64,000 nucleotides of DNA from Prochlorococcus sp. AG-402-K16 (GCA_003216795.1 QCIH01000001.1:124001-188000); one strand, 5' to 3'; numbered from the stretch's first letter, positions 42,039 through 52,618 are shown. Translations and numbers: made by a program. The notes: generated from the sequence alone by a model not told the origin.

Positions 42039-45000
42039 CTAAAAAAGGTTATCTAAATAGTTAATTCTCTTTAAAGGTGCTTTACCAATAAAAATACCTG
42101 GAGATATATCTTTCGACTTAGATTTTTCAAATAATTCAAAATCTGGCAATCCTTTTAAAAAAAAATAAATATATCCTCCTAGATGTTTATTTGGTTGATA
42201 ATTTTTAATTCGCCACTTTAATAATCTATGCAATGCTAATAAATAAAGATGAGATTGCAATGGATAATGATGTTTAATCATTTCATTTCTCATATTTTCA
42301 TAGTTATAGTTTATTGGTAAACAATCACTATTATTACTTCCAGAAATCAAATTACTTTTCCAATCAATTACCCACCATTTACTATCTTCCAATCTATTAC
42401 CTACAGGGAGAACACAATCAATACATCCTGAATGAAAGCCTTTATTCATAATTTGAAGATCATTTATTTTATTCGCATATTCTCCACCAAATTCATATTC
42501 CTGATCTAAAAGAAAACACTTAGATATATCATGGGAATTAATATTTCTACCTTCATAAGATAGAGTCAAATCATATTTTAGCTCTTTAATTAAGTTTTCA
42601 TTTGGAATATCAACTAGTTTCTTGTTTTTCAATTCACTCCCCAAAGATATATTTATAATTCTTAAAATGGCATCTTTTACATTAAAAGCCAAAGAAGGAT
42701 CAATTTGATGAAAGTTCAATTCCTCAATAATTAAATCAATTAATTCTTGATTATTATCGTTTCTAAATTCAAATCTTTCTATTATTTTATGCAAGCAAGT
42801 TCCAGCAATAGTTCCTTTTGGAAACTCGCTCAAGGGATTTGGATAAGAAAAATAATTTGGATAATTCTTTGATTTCTTAATATTAGAATCTTTGATAATT
42901 GATATATTATCTTCATAATCTTTATATTGATTAATGACTGCATTAATATTTTTATCTTTACTTATCCATGAAGAATAACTTGAATACGATATAAATTGAT
43001 CATAATTAAATTCTCTAGATATTTTTTTATTAATGTTATCGATTTTCCAAATATTATTATTCAATCGGTTTATTTGGAACTTAGCAAAAATTTCTTTTAT
43101 TTTCTCTTTTTCTATCTTTTCTTCAAAATTAGACTTATAAATATTAATATTTTCCAAATTATTAAGTAAATCATTATTTAAAATATTATTTGTATCTTCT
43201 AAATCATTGAAAACTATAAGTTTATATTTGCTCCTTGTAAGTGCTACATAAATTAACCTCTCACTCTCTTTAAATAAATCTTCTTCTTCTATTAATTTAA
43301 ATTTTTCAACCTTCGCATAATTATTAGAAATATTAATGTATATGTTTCTATTAATATTTGATTTCCAAATAGGTCCTTTAATTTTATTTGACTTATTAGA
43401 AATAATTGAGAGATATGGACATAGGACTATATCAAATTCCAGCCCCTTACTACTATGAATGGTAGAAAGATTTATTCCATTTTGAAGATTATAATCTTTC
43501 GTCAAAAAATCCTCTCCAGTACAAATTCTTAAAGTATGATCTAGTTGATTTTTATACCAGTTAAAAACTTTATTGAGATTAAAATCATTATTCATTAATT
43601 CTATTTCAATAATTTCTGAAAGTTGAAATAAATTTGAATTTAAATCTAAATCTTGAATAATCGAGCAGGAATTATAATTTATTAGAAGTTCATTCACAAT
43701 ATTTAGAAACCCTTTTTCTCTTATTTCCTGGGACCAAGTAATGCATTTATTAATTAAAATTTTTAAATTATTACTAATTCCATCGTCAGATAATTCCTCT
43801 AATTCTATTTCTATAAACTTTGAAGCAGAAAGCAAAGTTATATTTTTTAGAAACCTTGGTTTTAATAAACATTCAATGAATAAAAATAGTAGAGAACTTG
43901 CTTCTGTATCAAAAATATTTTGTTTATTTTGGATTTTACATGGAAGGTTTAAATCTTTTAATTTATTTTTAAAGTCCAAGCATTGTGAATTATTTAATGT
44001 GAGAATCGCAATTTTATTAATATCAATTTCTTTATTATTTAAAATAAATTTAACTATGTAATTAGTTACAAGATCCTCTATTACAGAATCTTTTTTTGAA
44101 AATTCCACAATTTCAAATACATCCTTAAATTTAAATTCAGAATTAATATTTCCATTAATTTTAGAAGTTAATTTCCTATATTTTAATTTTGATTGTTTAA
44201 GTCCATTCTTATAAAGTTTATTGAGAACATCAATTAACTTTTTTGATGATCTATAGTTATCGGTAAGACTAAAAACTTCGAATGCATTAGATCTTGCATC
44301 TAAGTAAGTTTCAATATCTCCCCCTCTAAATTTGTAGATTGCTTGTTTTGGATCACCCACACAAAGTAAAAAATGATTTTTAGTATTAAAGAACTTTTTT
44401 ATTAAATTCCACTGAGTATTATCTGTATCTTGAAACTCGTCTATTAAGACACATTTAAATCTTTTTTGAATTTTAGATAGAGTAATACTATTACTAAGTT
44501 CTGAATCTAGAAATGTATTTTCTACAGTCTTTATAAGATCATTGAAGTTGAAAATAGAAAAACTTTTCTTTAGTTCAATTAATTTTATATAAGCTAATTG
44601 GGTAAATATTCTTACAAATTCGGTATAGAACCCTTCTTTTATTTTATAAATTTTATCTTGTAATAAACTAAATTTAGAAAAATCTAATTTTAGGTTATGT
44701 TTTTTAATTTCTTTAGATATATTTTCAATGTAAAAATATTTGAACAAAAGATCATCTTTAGAGACTTCATACAGAAAATCAATCACATTTTTCGAATTAA
44801 GCTTTTTGTTAATCTCTTCAATCCAACAAATTATTTGATTAAACTTATCATTTCTCGGATTCGCAGAATATATTTGACTTTTACCGCCACTCTCCTTAAT
44901 TAATTTCCCCAACTCAGTAAGTTGTAAAAATAATTCCTTACCTTTCTTATTCCATTCCACGCAAAACTCATTCCAATTTAAATAAAAAAAATCATTAAAA

Positions 45001-45665
45001 TAATTGTTTAAATCACTAATCTTATATTTATTATTTATATGAAATTTACAAATATTTTCTTGATCTATATTTTTTAAAATTTCCATAAAAAATGACTTAT
45101 TTATTCTACTTCCAAATCTAGAACTTATTTTTTTTTTGTTGACTGCTGAAATAAGCTCAGGACTGAGATTTAGAAAATCATCAATCCACAAATTATCTAT
45201 TACATCTTTATACAAATTATCTATATTATTTTCAATGCATGGATCTTGAGTTACTCCTATTTCAATACTATATTCATCAATAATATTATTACAAAAAGCA
45301 TGGAATGTAGTTACTTGTAATTTATAAATTTCATTAACAAAATTATCAATTTCTGATATAGTTTTTTCCTTAGATTTTTCCTTCTCCTTAAACTTTAGAT
45401 ACCAATCCTTAAGGGTATTATCAATCTTACTTTCATTATGATTTTGCAAATATAATTTTAAATCTTGAAATCTCAAAAGTATTTTATCTCGTAATTCAGA
45501 ACACGTATTTTTTGTAAAACTTAATAAGAGTATTTCATCTGGTTTAAATTTCTTCTCCAAAACATTTCTTAAAACTAGATGAGCCAAAGTGAAGCTTTTC
45601 CCAGTTCCTGCACTTGCTTCTACTAATTTAAATTTATTATCTAATTTAATTTGATTAATATCCAT
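42039..45665 (-). CDS. recB: exodeoxyribonuclease V subunit beta
   Basis: 1208 residues. UvrD-type helicase: Walker A ASAGTGKSFTL near residue 20, LIDEFQDTDNTQW as Walker B, GDPKQAIYKFRGGD as motif III, YVALTRSKYKLIVF as motif VI. The C-terminal nuclease domain shows the D-x(n)-DWK motif (GCIDCVLP then WVIDWKSN), and QSHLYLLALHRLL. Together with RecC and RecD it processes double-strand breaks and degrades foreign linear DNA. Extremely Asn/Ile/Lys-rich, following the low GC. Confidence 0.95.
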   Translation of the reverse strand: MDINQIKLDNKFKLVEASAGTGKSFTLAHLVLRNVLEKKFKPDEILLLSFTKNTCSELRDKILLRFQDLKLYLQNHNESKIDNTLKDWYLKFKEKEKSKEKTISEIDNFVNEIYKLQVTTFHAFCNNIIDEYSIEIGVTQDPCIENNIDNLYKDVIDNLWIDDFLNLSPELISAVNKKKISSRFGSRINKSFFMEILKNIDQENICKFHINNKYKISDLNNYFNDFFYLNWNEFCVEWNKKGKELFLQLTELGKLIKESGGKSQIYSANPRNDKFNQIICWIEEINKKLNSKNVIDFLYEVSKDDLLFKYFYIENISKEIKKHNLKLDFSKFSLLQDKIYKIKEGFYTEFVRIFTQLAYIKLIELKKSFSIFNFNDLIKTVENTFLDSELSNSITLSKIQKRFKCVLIDEFQDTDNTQWNLIKKFFNTKNHFLLCVGDPKQAIYKFRGGDIETYLDARSNAFEVFSLTDNYRSSKKLIDVLNKLYKNGLKQSKLKYRKLTSKINGNINSEFKFKDVFEIVEFSKKDSVIEDLVTNYIVKFILNNKEIDINKIAILTLNNSQCLDFKNKLKDLNLPCKIQNKQNIFDTEASSLLFLFIECLLKPRFLKNITLLSASKFIEIELEELSDDGISNNLKILINKCITWSQEIREKGFLNIVNELLINYNSCSIIQDLDLNSNLFQLSEIIEIELMNNDFNLNKVFNWYKNQLDHTLRICTGEDFLTKDYNLQNGINLSTIHSSKGLEFDIVLCPYLSIISNKSNKIKGPIWKSNINRNIYINISNNYAKVEKFKLIEEEDLFKESERLIYVALTRSKYKLIVFNDLEDTNNILNNDLLNNLENINIYKSNFEEKIEKEKIKEIFAKFQINRLNNNIWKIDNINKKISREFNYDQFISYSSYSSWISKDKNINAVINQYKDYEDNISIIKDSNIKKSKNYPNYFSYPNPLSEFPKGTIAGTCLHKIIERFEFRNDNNQELIDLIIEELNFHQIDPSLAFNVKDAILRIINISLGSELKNKKLVDIPNENLIKELKYDLTLSYEGRNINSHDISKCFLLDQEYEFGGEYANKINDLQIMNKGFHSGCIDCVLPVGNRLEDSKWWVIDWKSNLISGSNNSDCLPINYNYENMRNEMIKHHYPLQSHLYLLALHRLLKWRIKNYQPNKHLGGYIYFFLKGLPDFELFEKSKSKDISPGIFIGKAPLKRINYLDNLF

Positions 45666-45677
45666 ATCTTTATTGAA

Positions 45678-46151
45678 TTAATATTTGACCTCATTTTTAT
45701 AAAATAAGTAATTCTTAAATTTATTTTTTAAATATTGCTCTTCTATAGCAATCTTAAATTTAATTATTAAAATTAAACTTATTAACAAAAAAAAATAATA
45801 AATAGATAACTTTGTTATAAAAACGCCAAAGGATATAAATATTAAAGAATAGTACATTGGATGGCGCGTAAATCGATAAATACCATTAGTAACAAGATTG
45901 CTATTATTTATAGGTCTTGGGAAAGGGGACAAATTTCTTCCTAAGTCTTTAATTGCAACTAACAATATTATGAAAGCAATTATGATAATTAAAAAACCCA
46001 GAAAATAAGAAAAAGGAGTGACTTGAATTATTTGTTTTTCTGGAATAAATTCCAATTTAAAAAAATGGAGACTAATAATAAGGAACTGTAAAAAAACAAG
46101 GATCATTTCATAAGAAGCTTTTAAAAAAATTTTTAACTGAAATTTAGTCAT
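45678..46151 (-). CDS. isoprenylcysteine carboxyl methyltransferase-like membrane protein
   Basis: 157 residues with about four to five membrane helices. The block GIYRFTRHPMYYSLIFISFG (near 88-107) is the SAM-binding signature of the ICMT/PEMT/NnrU superfamily, and the following EEQYLKNKF matches the C-terminal part. The substrate is unknown. It is wedged between recC and recB with gaps of three and twelve bases, so it is part of the same transcript. Confidence 0.8.
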   Translation of the reverse strand: MTKFQLKIFLKASYEMILVFLQFLIISLHFFKLEFIPEKQIIQVTPFSYFLGFLIIIIAFIILLVAIKDLGRNLSPFPRPINNSNLVTNGIYRFTRHPMYYSLIFISFGVFITKLSIYYFFLLISLILIIKFKIAIEEQYLKNKFKNYLFYKNEVKY

Positions 46152-46154
46152 TAT

Positions 46155-49100
46155 TTATTTCTTTAATGCTTCAATAAGAGGACCATATAATCTGAATGAT
46201 AATTTATCAAAATTATTATTTCCCAGGAATAAGTCTGGTTCTTTTTTATTTCCAAAACATAATTTCATTTCGATATTATCTCTTTCTCCTTTAGAAAAAG
46301 TTTTATTACCAATCCATCTATCAGTAAAAGCTTTTTTCTCATTTTTTGATTTGATTTTTGCTTCTACATATTTATAAGCACTTTCTGGAGGGAGAGGTAA
46401 ACATTTTTCAGAATAATTTTTAAAAATATTTATGTATTCCTCTAAAATTAAATTTGACTCCTTTGCTCCGGGTGATTGAATAATTTGAGATTTATAATTA
46501 TTATCTACTCTAAAAATTACTTTAGTCTTTTTTACATTCTTCTTTAAAGAAGAAATGAAGAGTAATTTTATCCAAGCCTCTATCAAACGACTTAAACCTA
46601 GTTTCGAATGTATCAATTCAATTACAGTGTCATCTGCCATGAAATATTCTTCTTTATTCGCTTTTGATTTAACATAAATTCTATTAATATTATTATGTTG
46701 ATTCAAACTTTTAGATAGACTTTCTAATAAATCTTTGATTTCTTTTTCTTTTATAAAAATACTATTATTCGGGATAATAATCCCATTTTCAACCAATTTA
46801 TTATTAATGTTCAATTTTTTTAAATCATCAATAAAATTGTAGTTATCAATCTCTAATTCCTGGATTATTTTTGTAATTATTTGCGACTTCTGCAGATTAC
46901 TTATATTCTCCTCATCTGGATGATGAATAAACATATCCTTGGGAGAAATATTTTTTTTATTTAACCAATATTTTTGTGGAGTCTTGAACCAATAAATCAG
47001 TTCTGATAATTTGTAATTTTTAATATCAGATTTTTTTTCAATCCAATCTATATCTTCTACTAAAGAATAATTTCTTTCAATTATCTTAGAACTATCAATA
47101 TCAATTATTTCTTTTTTATTTAAATCAGAATCCTTTATTATTTGTTCTCTTTTGCCTTGTTTTAAAAAACTATCTAAATAATAAATTAACTCTTTTATAG
47201 GAAATGAAACATCTAATTTTTTATTATTTTTGTCATTCTCTACCCAAGAAACAATAAATTTATCTCTACAAGCAATTAACAAATCTAGAAATAAATATTT
47301 CTCTCTTTCAAAAACTGATGGATCGCCAAGGTGATATTTATTATTTAATATATTAATATTTTCATTCTTTGATAATTTTGGATAATAAACACTATTCATG
47401 TCTATTAGAAAGATTACCTTATGTGGTATGTGCCTTGCATTCTCAATATCACTTACAAGGATCTTGTTGAGACGTGATTTGCTTTGATATTTAGCTTCAT
47501 TTATGCAAGAGATTAATATCTCTCTAAAAACATTTAACAAAATAAGATCATCAGGTATTAAAGGTATTGAGTGATTATCAAGAATTCGATTTATTTCACT
47601 TATTTCTAAATAAAACTTTCCATTAGAATCAGCAATACTTTTTAATACAAACTTTATCTTTTCAACCCAACTTGAGTAAGAAAAAGATCCCCTTAGCAAA
47701 TTAATATATTTTTTAAAATCAAGTAATAATTTAACCCATTTATTCAAATCCAAACTTATATTTTTCAAACTAAATGGTTTTAAATCAAAAGTACTTAAAT
47801 TTTCTTCTTTGTCATAAATTAAGCCTAAAGTAATTCTATTTATGCACCACTCTAGAGTATTTTTTCCTTCCCCTAATCTTTCATTTGCATCTAATCCCCA
47901 ATGAAAACCAGCTTGGGTTAGTAGGAAAATAATTTCATCCTTCTCAGTAATATCAAAATCAAAAATGTTCTGAGTTACTTTTTTAGAAAGAATATAATCT
48001 ATTTTTTCAATTGTAATTTTCTCATTTGCTATTTCAATGATGTCAATTAAAAATTTATAAATTTCTGGAGAATCATAATTATCTTCATCAATAAAAAAAT
48101 AAGGTATCTTTTCACCATTAATTAACTCATTATTGAAGATATACTTTAGATAAGGTTTGATTTGATTAGTTTGTGGAGATAAAATTGCAATATCACTATA
48201 TTTAATACTCTCGCAAGAATTTATTATTTCTATAATCTTATTTCTTATATATTCTAATTGACTATTTTGATTAAAATGCTCACAAAGTAATATTGAATCA
48301 TCCCTTTCATTTACAAAAAAATCATTGCTATTATTATCAACTAGTCTTTTTTGTATTTGATTAAGAAGAGGAATATCTTTCTTCTCATGAAAATTAGTTG
48401 TTGGATCAATATATATTAAATTATTTTTTAAATTTATGCCTTCTTTATAAATATTTTCCTCAATTAATTTCTGAAAATTTGCTCCAAATTTACCAAATAT
48501 TTTCTCTATATTTGTATTTTGTAAATTCAATTTACTTTTAAAATTATCAAATGCCAACGCACCTTCAAGAAAATTTATTCTATTCCATAAATCATCTCCT
48601 GCAGATAATAAATATAAATTTACCTTAGTAAATTTTGAAAGTTCTGAATAAAAGTTAATATGTAGTTTGGATAAGTTATTATCGGAAATAATATAAATTT
48701 GATTTGGTACTTGAAATTGAACGTTTTTAACTTTTGTTAAATGCTTTATTAATCTAATCATGTATAAACATGAAGGCTTTTCAGATATCTTCTTCTCTAA
48801 TAATTTATATAAAATAGGCTGCCAAAATTGATCTGAATTTAAATTTTTAAATAGATTAAGTGAATTAATTTCATATCTATTCCATTCAGCAATCATTTCA
48901 GGTCTAAAAATTAGATAATCAATGAAATTATTCGCGATCTTTTTTGTCAGGTTATAAAGGTCTCCATCAATTGTTTTTTCATTATCCAAATATTTATCTA
49001 TCCAATTTTTAAGCGGGAATGATTCTTTAAAGCTATTTAATTCTTCTAATGAATCAATAATACCCCATTTAATTGACTCAAAATTCCATAAACCCATATC

Positions 49101-49337
49101 AATTCCAGGGAAAAAATTTGTCAATAATGATTCAGTGAAATTTGATATTGTCTTAAATTCATAAAGAGCACTTATTTTGTTTTTTATAGTTATTTGTTCA
49201 CTTAACCACTTTCCTAAAAAATAATTAGGAACAGCTATTTCTAAATTATCAGTTATGAGAGGGGGACATATTTTTAATTCTTCTGCCAAGAGCTCACTAA
49301 TTACTTCAATTTTGTTTGACTTATATATATTGAGCAA
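46155..49337 (-). CDS. recC: exodeoxyribonuclease V subunit gamma
   Basis: 1060 residues. RecC is a dead helicase/nuclease that holds the complex together and scans for Chi; it is poorly conserved, so context carries much of the call. Recognisable parts are the opening NIYKSNKIEVISELLAEEL, the PNYFLGKWLSEQI region, and ARHIPHKVIFLIDMN (near 645), where RecC has a helicase-like segment. It is in the pdxJ - ycf54 - recC - recB - recD run. Confidence 0.9.
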   Translation of the reverse strand: MLNIYKSNKIEVISELLAEELKICPPLITDNLEIAVPNYFLGKWLSEQITIKNKISALYEFKTISNFTESLLTNFFPGIDMGLWNFESIKWGIIDSLEELNSFKESFPLKNWIDKYLDNEKTIDGDLYNLTKKIANNFIDYLIFRPEMIAEWNRYEINSLNLFKNLNSDQFWQPILYKLLEKKISEKPSCLYMIRLIKHLTKVKNVQFQVPNQIYIISDNNLSKLHINFYSELSKFTKVNLYLLSAGDDLWNRINFLEGALAFDNFKSKLNLQNTNIEKIFGKFGANFQKLIEENIYKEGINLKNNLIYIDPTTNFHEKKDIPLLNQIQKRLVDNNSNDFFVNERDDSILLCEHFNQNSQLEYIRNKIIEIINSCESIKYSDIAILSPQTNQIKPYLKYIFNNELINGEKIPYFFIDEDNYDSPEIYKFLIDIIEIANEKITIEKIDYILSKKVTQNIFDFDITEKDEIIFLLTQAGFHWGLDANERLGEGKNTLEWCINRITLGLIYDKEENLSTFDLKPFSLKNISLDLNKWVKLLLDFKKYINLLRGSFSYSSWVEKIKFVLKSIADSNGKFYLEISEINRILDNHSIPLIPDDLILLNVFREILISCINEAKYQSKSRLNKILVSDIENARHIPHKVIFLIDMNSVYYPKLSKNENINILNNKYHLGDPSVFEREKYLFLDLLIACRDKFIVSWVENDKNNKKLDVSFPIKELIYYLDSFLKQGKREQIIKDSDLNKKEIIDIDSSKIIERNYSLVEDIDWIEKKSDIKNYKLSELIYWFKTPQKYWLNKKNISPKDMFIHHPDEENISNLQKSQIITKIIQELEIDNYNFIDDLKKLNINNKLVENGIIIPNNSIFIKEKEIKDLLESLSKSLNQHNNINRIYVKSKANKEEYFMADDTVIELIHSKLGLSRLIEAWIKLLFISSLKKNVKKTKVIFRVDNNYKSQIIQSPGAKESNLILEEYINIFKNYSEKCLPLPPESAYKYVEAKIKSKNEKKAFTDRWIGNKTFSKGERDNIEMKLCFGNKKEPDLFLGNNNFDKLSFRLYGPLIEALKK

Positions 49338-49354
49338 TTTACTGTCTGGTTATG

Positions 49355-49672
49355 TTACTCAACTTTAAAGGGATCAGTTATTTCTGCATTAGGAAATTCG
49401 AATTCCCCAACAGCAACAAACTCTAAACGCAGCTTTAAGAAAGTTATAAATTTTTTATCCGTCGATAAAATAGCAGCTGGAGGTGATGGAATCTTTGCTT
49501 TTAGATCAACAAATTGGGCGGTTTGCAAAAATGATGGATTTTTTAAAAGCCAAAAATCTATTTCTTTATTATTTTCTTTATAGTTCCTCATTCTCTCTTT
49601 CAAAATCTCCTCAATTGGTTCTTCAACAGTTAAAAACTTTTCACTTGCCGCGACGAAAAAATATGTTGTCAT
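49355..49672 (-). CDS. ycf54: Ycf54 family protein, chlorophyll Mg-protoporphyrin ester cyclase factor
   Basis: 105 residues. The opening MTTYFFVAASEKFLTVEEPI and the later IDFWLLKNP and ITFLKLRLEFV match Ycf54, which is required for the oxidative cyclase (AcsF) that forms ring E of chlorophyll. Soluble, no membrane segment. It lies eight bases after pdxJ and 17 before recC, so a chlorophyll gene sits in a run with DNA repair genes. Confidence 0.93.
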   Translation of the reverse strand: MTTYFFVAASEKFLTVEEPIEEILKERMRNYKENNKEIDFWLLKNPSFLQTAQFVDLKAKIPSPPAAILSTDKKFITFLKLRLEFVAVGEFEFPNAEITDPFKVE

Positions 49673-49680
49673 TTTGAAAT

Positions 49681-50397
49681 TTAATTTGATGTAATAAGGG
49701 ACTTCATTTCACGTACAGACCTTTCTAAGCCTATCGCTAAAGCCCTCGCAACAATACTATGACCTATGTTTAACTCGTTCATATTGTTAATTGATGCAAT
49801 TTTTTTAACATTATTATAGTTAAGGCCATGACCAGCATTTACAACTAATCCAAGGTCATTTGCTAAATGTGTAGACTCTATAATCCTTTGTAGCTCTTTA
49901 TTTTGTTCGGATCCCGATAGTTCTGCATATTTTCCAGTATGTAATTCTATAAAATCAAAGCCTATTTCTTTGGAATAATTTATCTGTTCACCAAGAGGAT
50001 CAATAAATGCACTTACGTCTATATTTGAATCCTTTAAATTCCCAACAGCCTCCTTAAGGTATTCCACATTACTTTTTAAATCCAACCCGCCTTCAGTAGT
50101 AACTTCCTCTCTTTTCTCGGGTACAAGCGTTACATAATCGGGAACAATTTTTTTTGCAATTTCTAACATTTCTTCTGTAGCAGCCATCTCTAAATTGAGT
50201 TTTGTTTTTATAGTCTCTTTCAGAAGGAATACGTCCCTATCTTGTATATGTCTTCTATCTTCTCTTAGATGCACTGTTATGGAATCTGCCCCTCCTAATT
50301 CAGCTAAAAAAGCAAATTGCACAGGGTCAGGCTCGACAGTTTTCCTTGCTTGCCTTACATTTGCAATATGATCAATGTTTACTCCTAAAGTAGCCAT
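49681..50397 (-). CDS. pdxJ: pyridoxine 5'-phosphate synthase
   Basis: Joins 1-deoxyxylulose-5-phosphate with aminoacetone phosphate to form pyridoxine phosphate. 238 residues, TIM barrel: [15 protein letters not shown] at the start with the catalytic His, [16 protein letters not shown] near residue 35-50, and [11 protein letters not shown] near the C-terminal end. ATG start; first gene of the long minus run. Divergent from the acyltransferase gene over 99 bases. Confidence 0.97.
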   Translation of the reverse strand: MATLGVNIDHIANVRQARKTVEPDPVQFAFLAELGGADSITVHLREDRRHIQDRDVFLLKETIKTKLNLEMAATEEMLEIAKKIVPDYVTLVPEKREEVTTEGGLDLKSNVEYLKEAVGNLKDSNIDVSAFIDPLGEQINYSKEIGFDFIELHTGKYAELSGSEQNKELQRIIESTHLANDLGLVVNAGHGLNYNNVKKIASINNMNELNIGHSIVARALAIGLERSVREMKSLITSN

Positions 50398-50496
50398 AAT
50401 TTTAAAATCTTAGTTTCTAGACAATCTAGTAACCGCCCAATAATAGCTAATAAAAAAAGGCAAACACTTAAATTATTAATATAAAGTAAATAGAAC

Positions 50497-51171
50497 TTGA
50501 AAAAGAATTCCTTAAATATCTGGCATAAAATCAACCCTGTATTGGGATTTATTGCAATGTTCGTTACTCAGGACGTTGTTTTGAGATTCTTTTTTAGAAA
50601 AAAGAAAATATTAAAAAATGGTTTTTCGATTCCCATAAATTCCTCTATCATTTTGGCTCCAACCCACAGATCAAGATGGGACGGCTTAATACTCACAATG
50701 GCAATGGGCAGAAGAGTAACAAAAAAGGATTGTAGATTTATGGTTACTAAATCCGAAATGAGAGGAATACAAGGTTGGTTTTTAAAAAGACTTGGATGTT
50801 TTTCAATAAATCAATTATCGCCATCTCTCTCAGCTTTAAGATATGCGATTGATCTTATAGAAAAAGGAGAACAACTAGTTGTTTTTCCGGAAGGAAAAAT
50901 TAATAGATACGGAAAAAAATTAGTTCTAAAAGAAGGGCTATATAGATTAGCTAGATTAGCTACCAAAAACACAACCTCTATAACTATTATTCCTATTGGA
51001 ATTGCTTACAGCAAGATACCTCCGAACTTTAGGGGGGAATTTTGTTTATCCTTTGGTAAACCAATACCAATAAATGATTACTCAAACTTTACGATCAAGG
51101 ACTTTAATAAATTTCTAAATGAAAAAATGACTAAAGAGGAAGAAAAAGCATTAAAAAAAGTAGGTAGATGA
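50497..51171 (+). CDS. 1-acyl-sn-glycerol-3-phosphate acyltransferase-like protein
   Basis: 224 residues from a TTG start at 50497; the next in-frame ATG (50557) would cut into the conserved N-terminus. Motif I is THRSRWDG (HxxxxD), motif III is VVFPEGKINR, and IIPIGIAYSK follows as motif IV. It would acylate lysophosphatidate for membrane lipid synthesis. One hydrophobic stretch near the N-terminus suggests membrane association. Confidence 0.85.
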   Translation: MKKNSLNIWHKINPVLGFIAMFVTQDVVLRFFFRKKKILKNGFSIPINSSIILAPTHRSRWDGLILTMAMGRRVTKKDCRFMVTKSEMRGIQGWFLKRLGCFSINQLSPSLSALRYAIDLIEKGEQLVVFPEGKINRYGKKLVLKEGLYRLARLATKNTTSITIIPIGIAYSKIPPNFRGEFCLSFGKPIPINDYSNFTIKDFNKFLNEKMTKEEEKALKKVGR

Positions 51172-51214
51172 ATCTGCAATAAGTTACTATGAATTTTAAT
51201 AATTGAAAAAGAAA

Positions 51215-51730
51215 ATGAAACTCTTAAAATTAATCCCAATTTTATTTATATTTTTTGGAAATGTTCCTTACAAAAATGAAGTTCATGCAGAAATAAAGAA
51301 TTCAGAAGATTTTAGAGTACTCTCAAATGAGAGTAAAAAGCTTTCCATCTCAAACGTTGAATATTTTATAAAAGAAGGTGATAAATATATTAAAAACGCG
51401 GATTTTGAAAAAGCCAAGGATTCTTACTTAGACGCTAGAAAATTAGCAAAGCAACTTGCGTCTTTTTATTCTGATCTAAATTCATCGTTCAAAGGAATTG
51501 ATGCGAGAATACCAAATGAAATGCAAAGGAAAGGTAAGCAAACATTACAAATTTTGGCAGAATCAAATGAGAGATTAGCCTCTTTGTATATAAAAACTGA
51601 AAAGCCTGAGGTTGCAGTACCCTTACTTGTTGAAACAATTAGAATAATGTCACCTAATAGCCCTGAAGGCAAAGAAGCTTATGAAAGATTGATCCAACTA
51701 GGATTTGTTGAGACAAAATACAAAGGTTAA
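51215..51730 (+). CDS. exported helical-repeat protein of unknown function
   Basis: 171 residues from ATG 51215; an upstream in-frame TTG (51203) would add four. The ATG start gives a clean signal peptide ending about VHAE. The mature part has paired helices (YIKEGDKYIKNADFEKAKDSYL, ...EKPEVAVPLLVETIRI) resembling tetratricopeptide repeats. Function unknown; the next gene is bolA after 12 bases. Confidence 0.65.
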   Translation: MKLLKLIPILFIFFGNVPYKNEVHAEIKNSEDFRVLSNESKKLSISNVEYFIKEGDKYIKNADFEKAKDSYLDARKLAKQLASFYSDLNSSFKGIDARIPNEMQRKGKQTLQILAESNERLASLYIKTEKPEVAVPLLVETIRIMSPNSPEGKEAYERLIQLGFVETKYKG

Positions 51731-51742
51731 TCAAAATTTACT

Positions 51743-51973
51743 ATGATTACGAAAACAGAGGTTATTAAATTAATCACTAAAAAAATCCCAAGTTCCCAAG
51801 TTTTTGTTGAAAACCTCAAGGGAAATGATCATTTGCAAGTAACTGTAATTGCATCTGAATTCAATGGATTATCATTAGTTAAACAACACCAGCTAGTATA
51901 TTCTGCTTTGAAGGAAGAATTAGCTTCAGAGGCTATACATGCATTGGCATTAAAAACAGAAACTCCAAATTGA
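51743..51973 (+). CDS. BolA family protein
   Basis: 76 residues, single BolA domain. The family signature HQLVYSALKEELASEAIHAL and VTVIASEFNGLSLVKQ match. Such proteins bind monothiol glutaredoxins through a shared Fe-S cluster. The next gene, three bases away, encodes just that glutaredoxin, so the pair is probably co-expressed. Confidence 0.92.
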   Translation: MITKTEVIKLITKKIPSSQVFVENLKGNDHLQVTVIASEFNGLSLVKQHQLVYSALKEELASEAIHALALKTETPN

Positions 51974-51976
51974 ATT

Positions 51977-52300
51977 ATGGACAAACTAACAAAAGATAAA
52001 ATACAAAAACTGATTGATTCTAATCCCTTGATGGTTTTCATGAAAGGGACAAAATTAATGCCTCAATGCGGGTTTTCCAACAATGTAGTTCAAATACTAA
52101 ATTCCTTAGGGGTAGAATTTGGTACTTTTGATGTTTTAAGTGATTTTGCTATAAGAGAAGGTATCAAAGAATATTCAGATTGGCCAACAATTCCTCAAGT
52201 TTATTTAAAAGGAGAATTTCTTGGTGGATCAGACATTCTTATAGAGATGTACAACTCTGGATCCCTTAAAGAAAAAATAGAAATTGAATTAGCGTCTTAA
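51977..52300 (+). CDS. grxD: monothiol glutaredoxin
   Basis: 107 residues, Grx4/GrxD type. The active site is the single-Cys PQCGFS form near residue 30. [19 protein letters not shown] binds glutathione. Members assemble and carry [2Fe-2S] clusters, often with BolA. It is adjacent to bolA. Confidence 0.95.
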   Translation: MDKLTKDKIQKLIDSNPLMVFMKGTKLMPQCGFSNNVVQILNSLGVEFGTFDVLSDFAIREGIKEYSDWPTIPQVYLKGEFLGGSDILIEMYNSGSLKEKIEIELAS

Positions 52301-52348
52301 GACAATTAGTGAGTATAAATACTGTATTGATTAATAAAAATTAATATT

Positions 52349-52618
52349 TTAAATCCTTTTTTTATCAAAAAAACCTTTATTTCCATCTCCATCTGGATCA
52401 ATAAAACTTGACGGATCTAAAATCCATCTTTCAATTAATCTTTCTAATTTCTCTTGATCCTTTTGCTCTAAACTACTGCAATTCCTTAATGCTTGGAGAT
52501 AACCATCACTATATAATTTAAGATCAGATGGCGTATGAAAACGAGTAACTAAGTCTTGGCAACTATCACAAATTGACTGAAAATGACGAATTGCTTTGGG
52601 GTTTTCAAATGATGTCAT
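52349..52618 (-). CDS. small conserved cyanobacterial protein
   Basis: 89 residues, soluble and acidic/polar. It has two Cys close together (CDSCQDL, near 17-20) and a further one in ALRNCSS, then a C-terminal DPSSFIDPDGDGNKGFF. The DPDGDGNKG resembles a calcium-binding loop but is too short to claim. Convergent with grxD and divergent from the response-regulator gene. I think it belongs to a DUF family restricted to cyanobacteria. Confidence 0.7.
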   Translation of the reverse strand: MTSFENPKAIRHFQSICDSCQDLVTRFHTPSDLKLYSDGYLQALRNCSSLEQKDQEKLERLIERWILDPSSFIDPDGDGNKGFFDKKRI

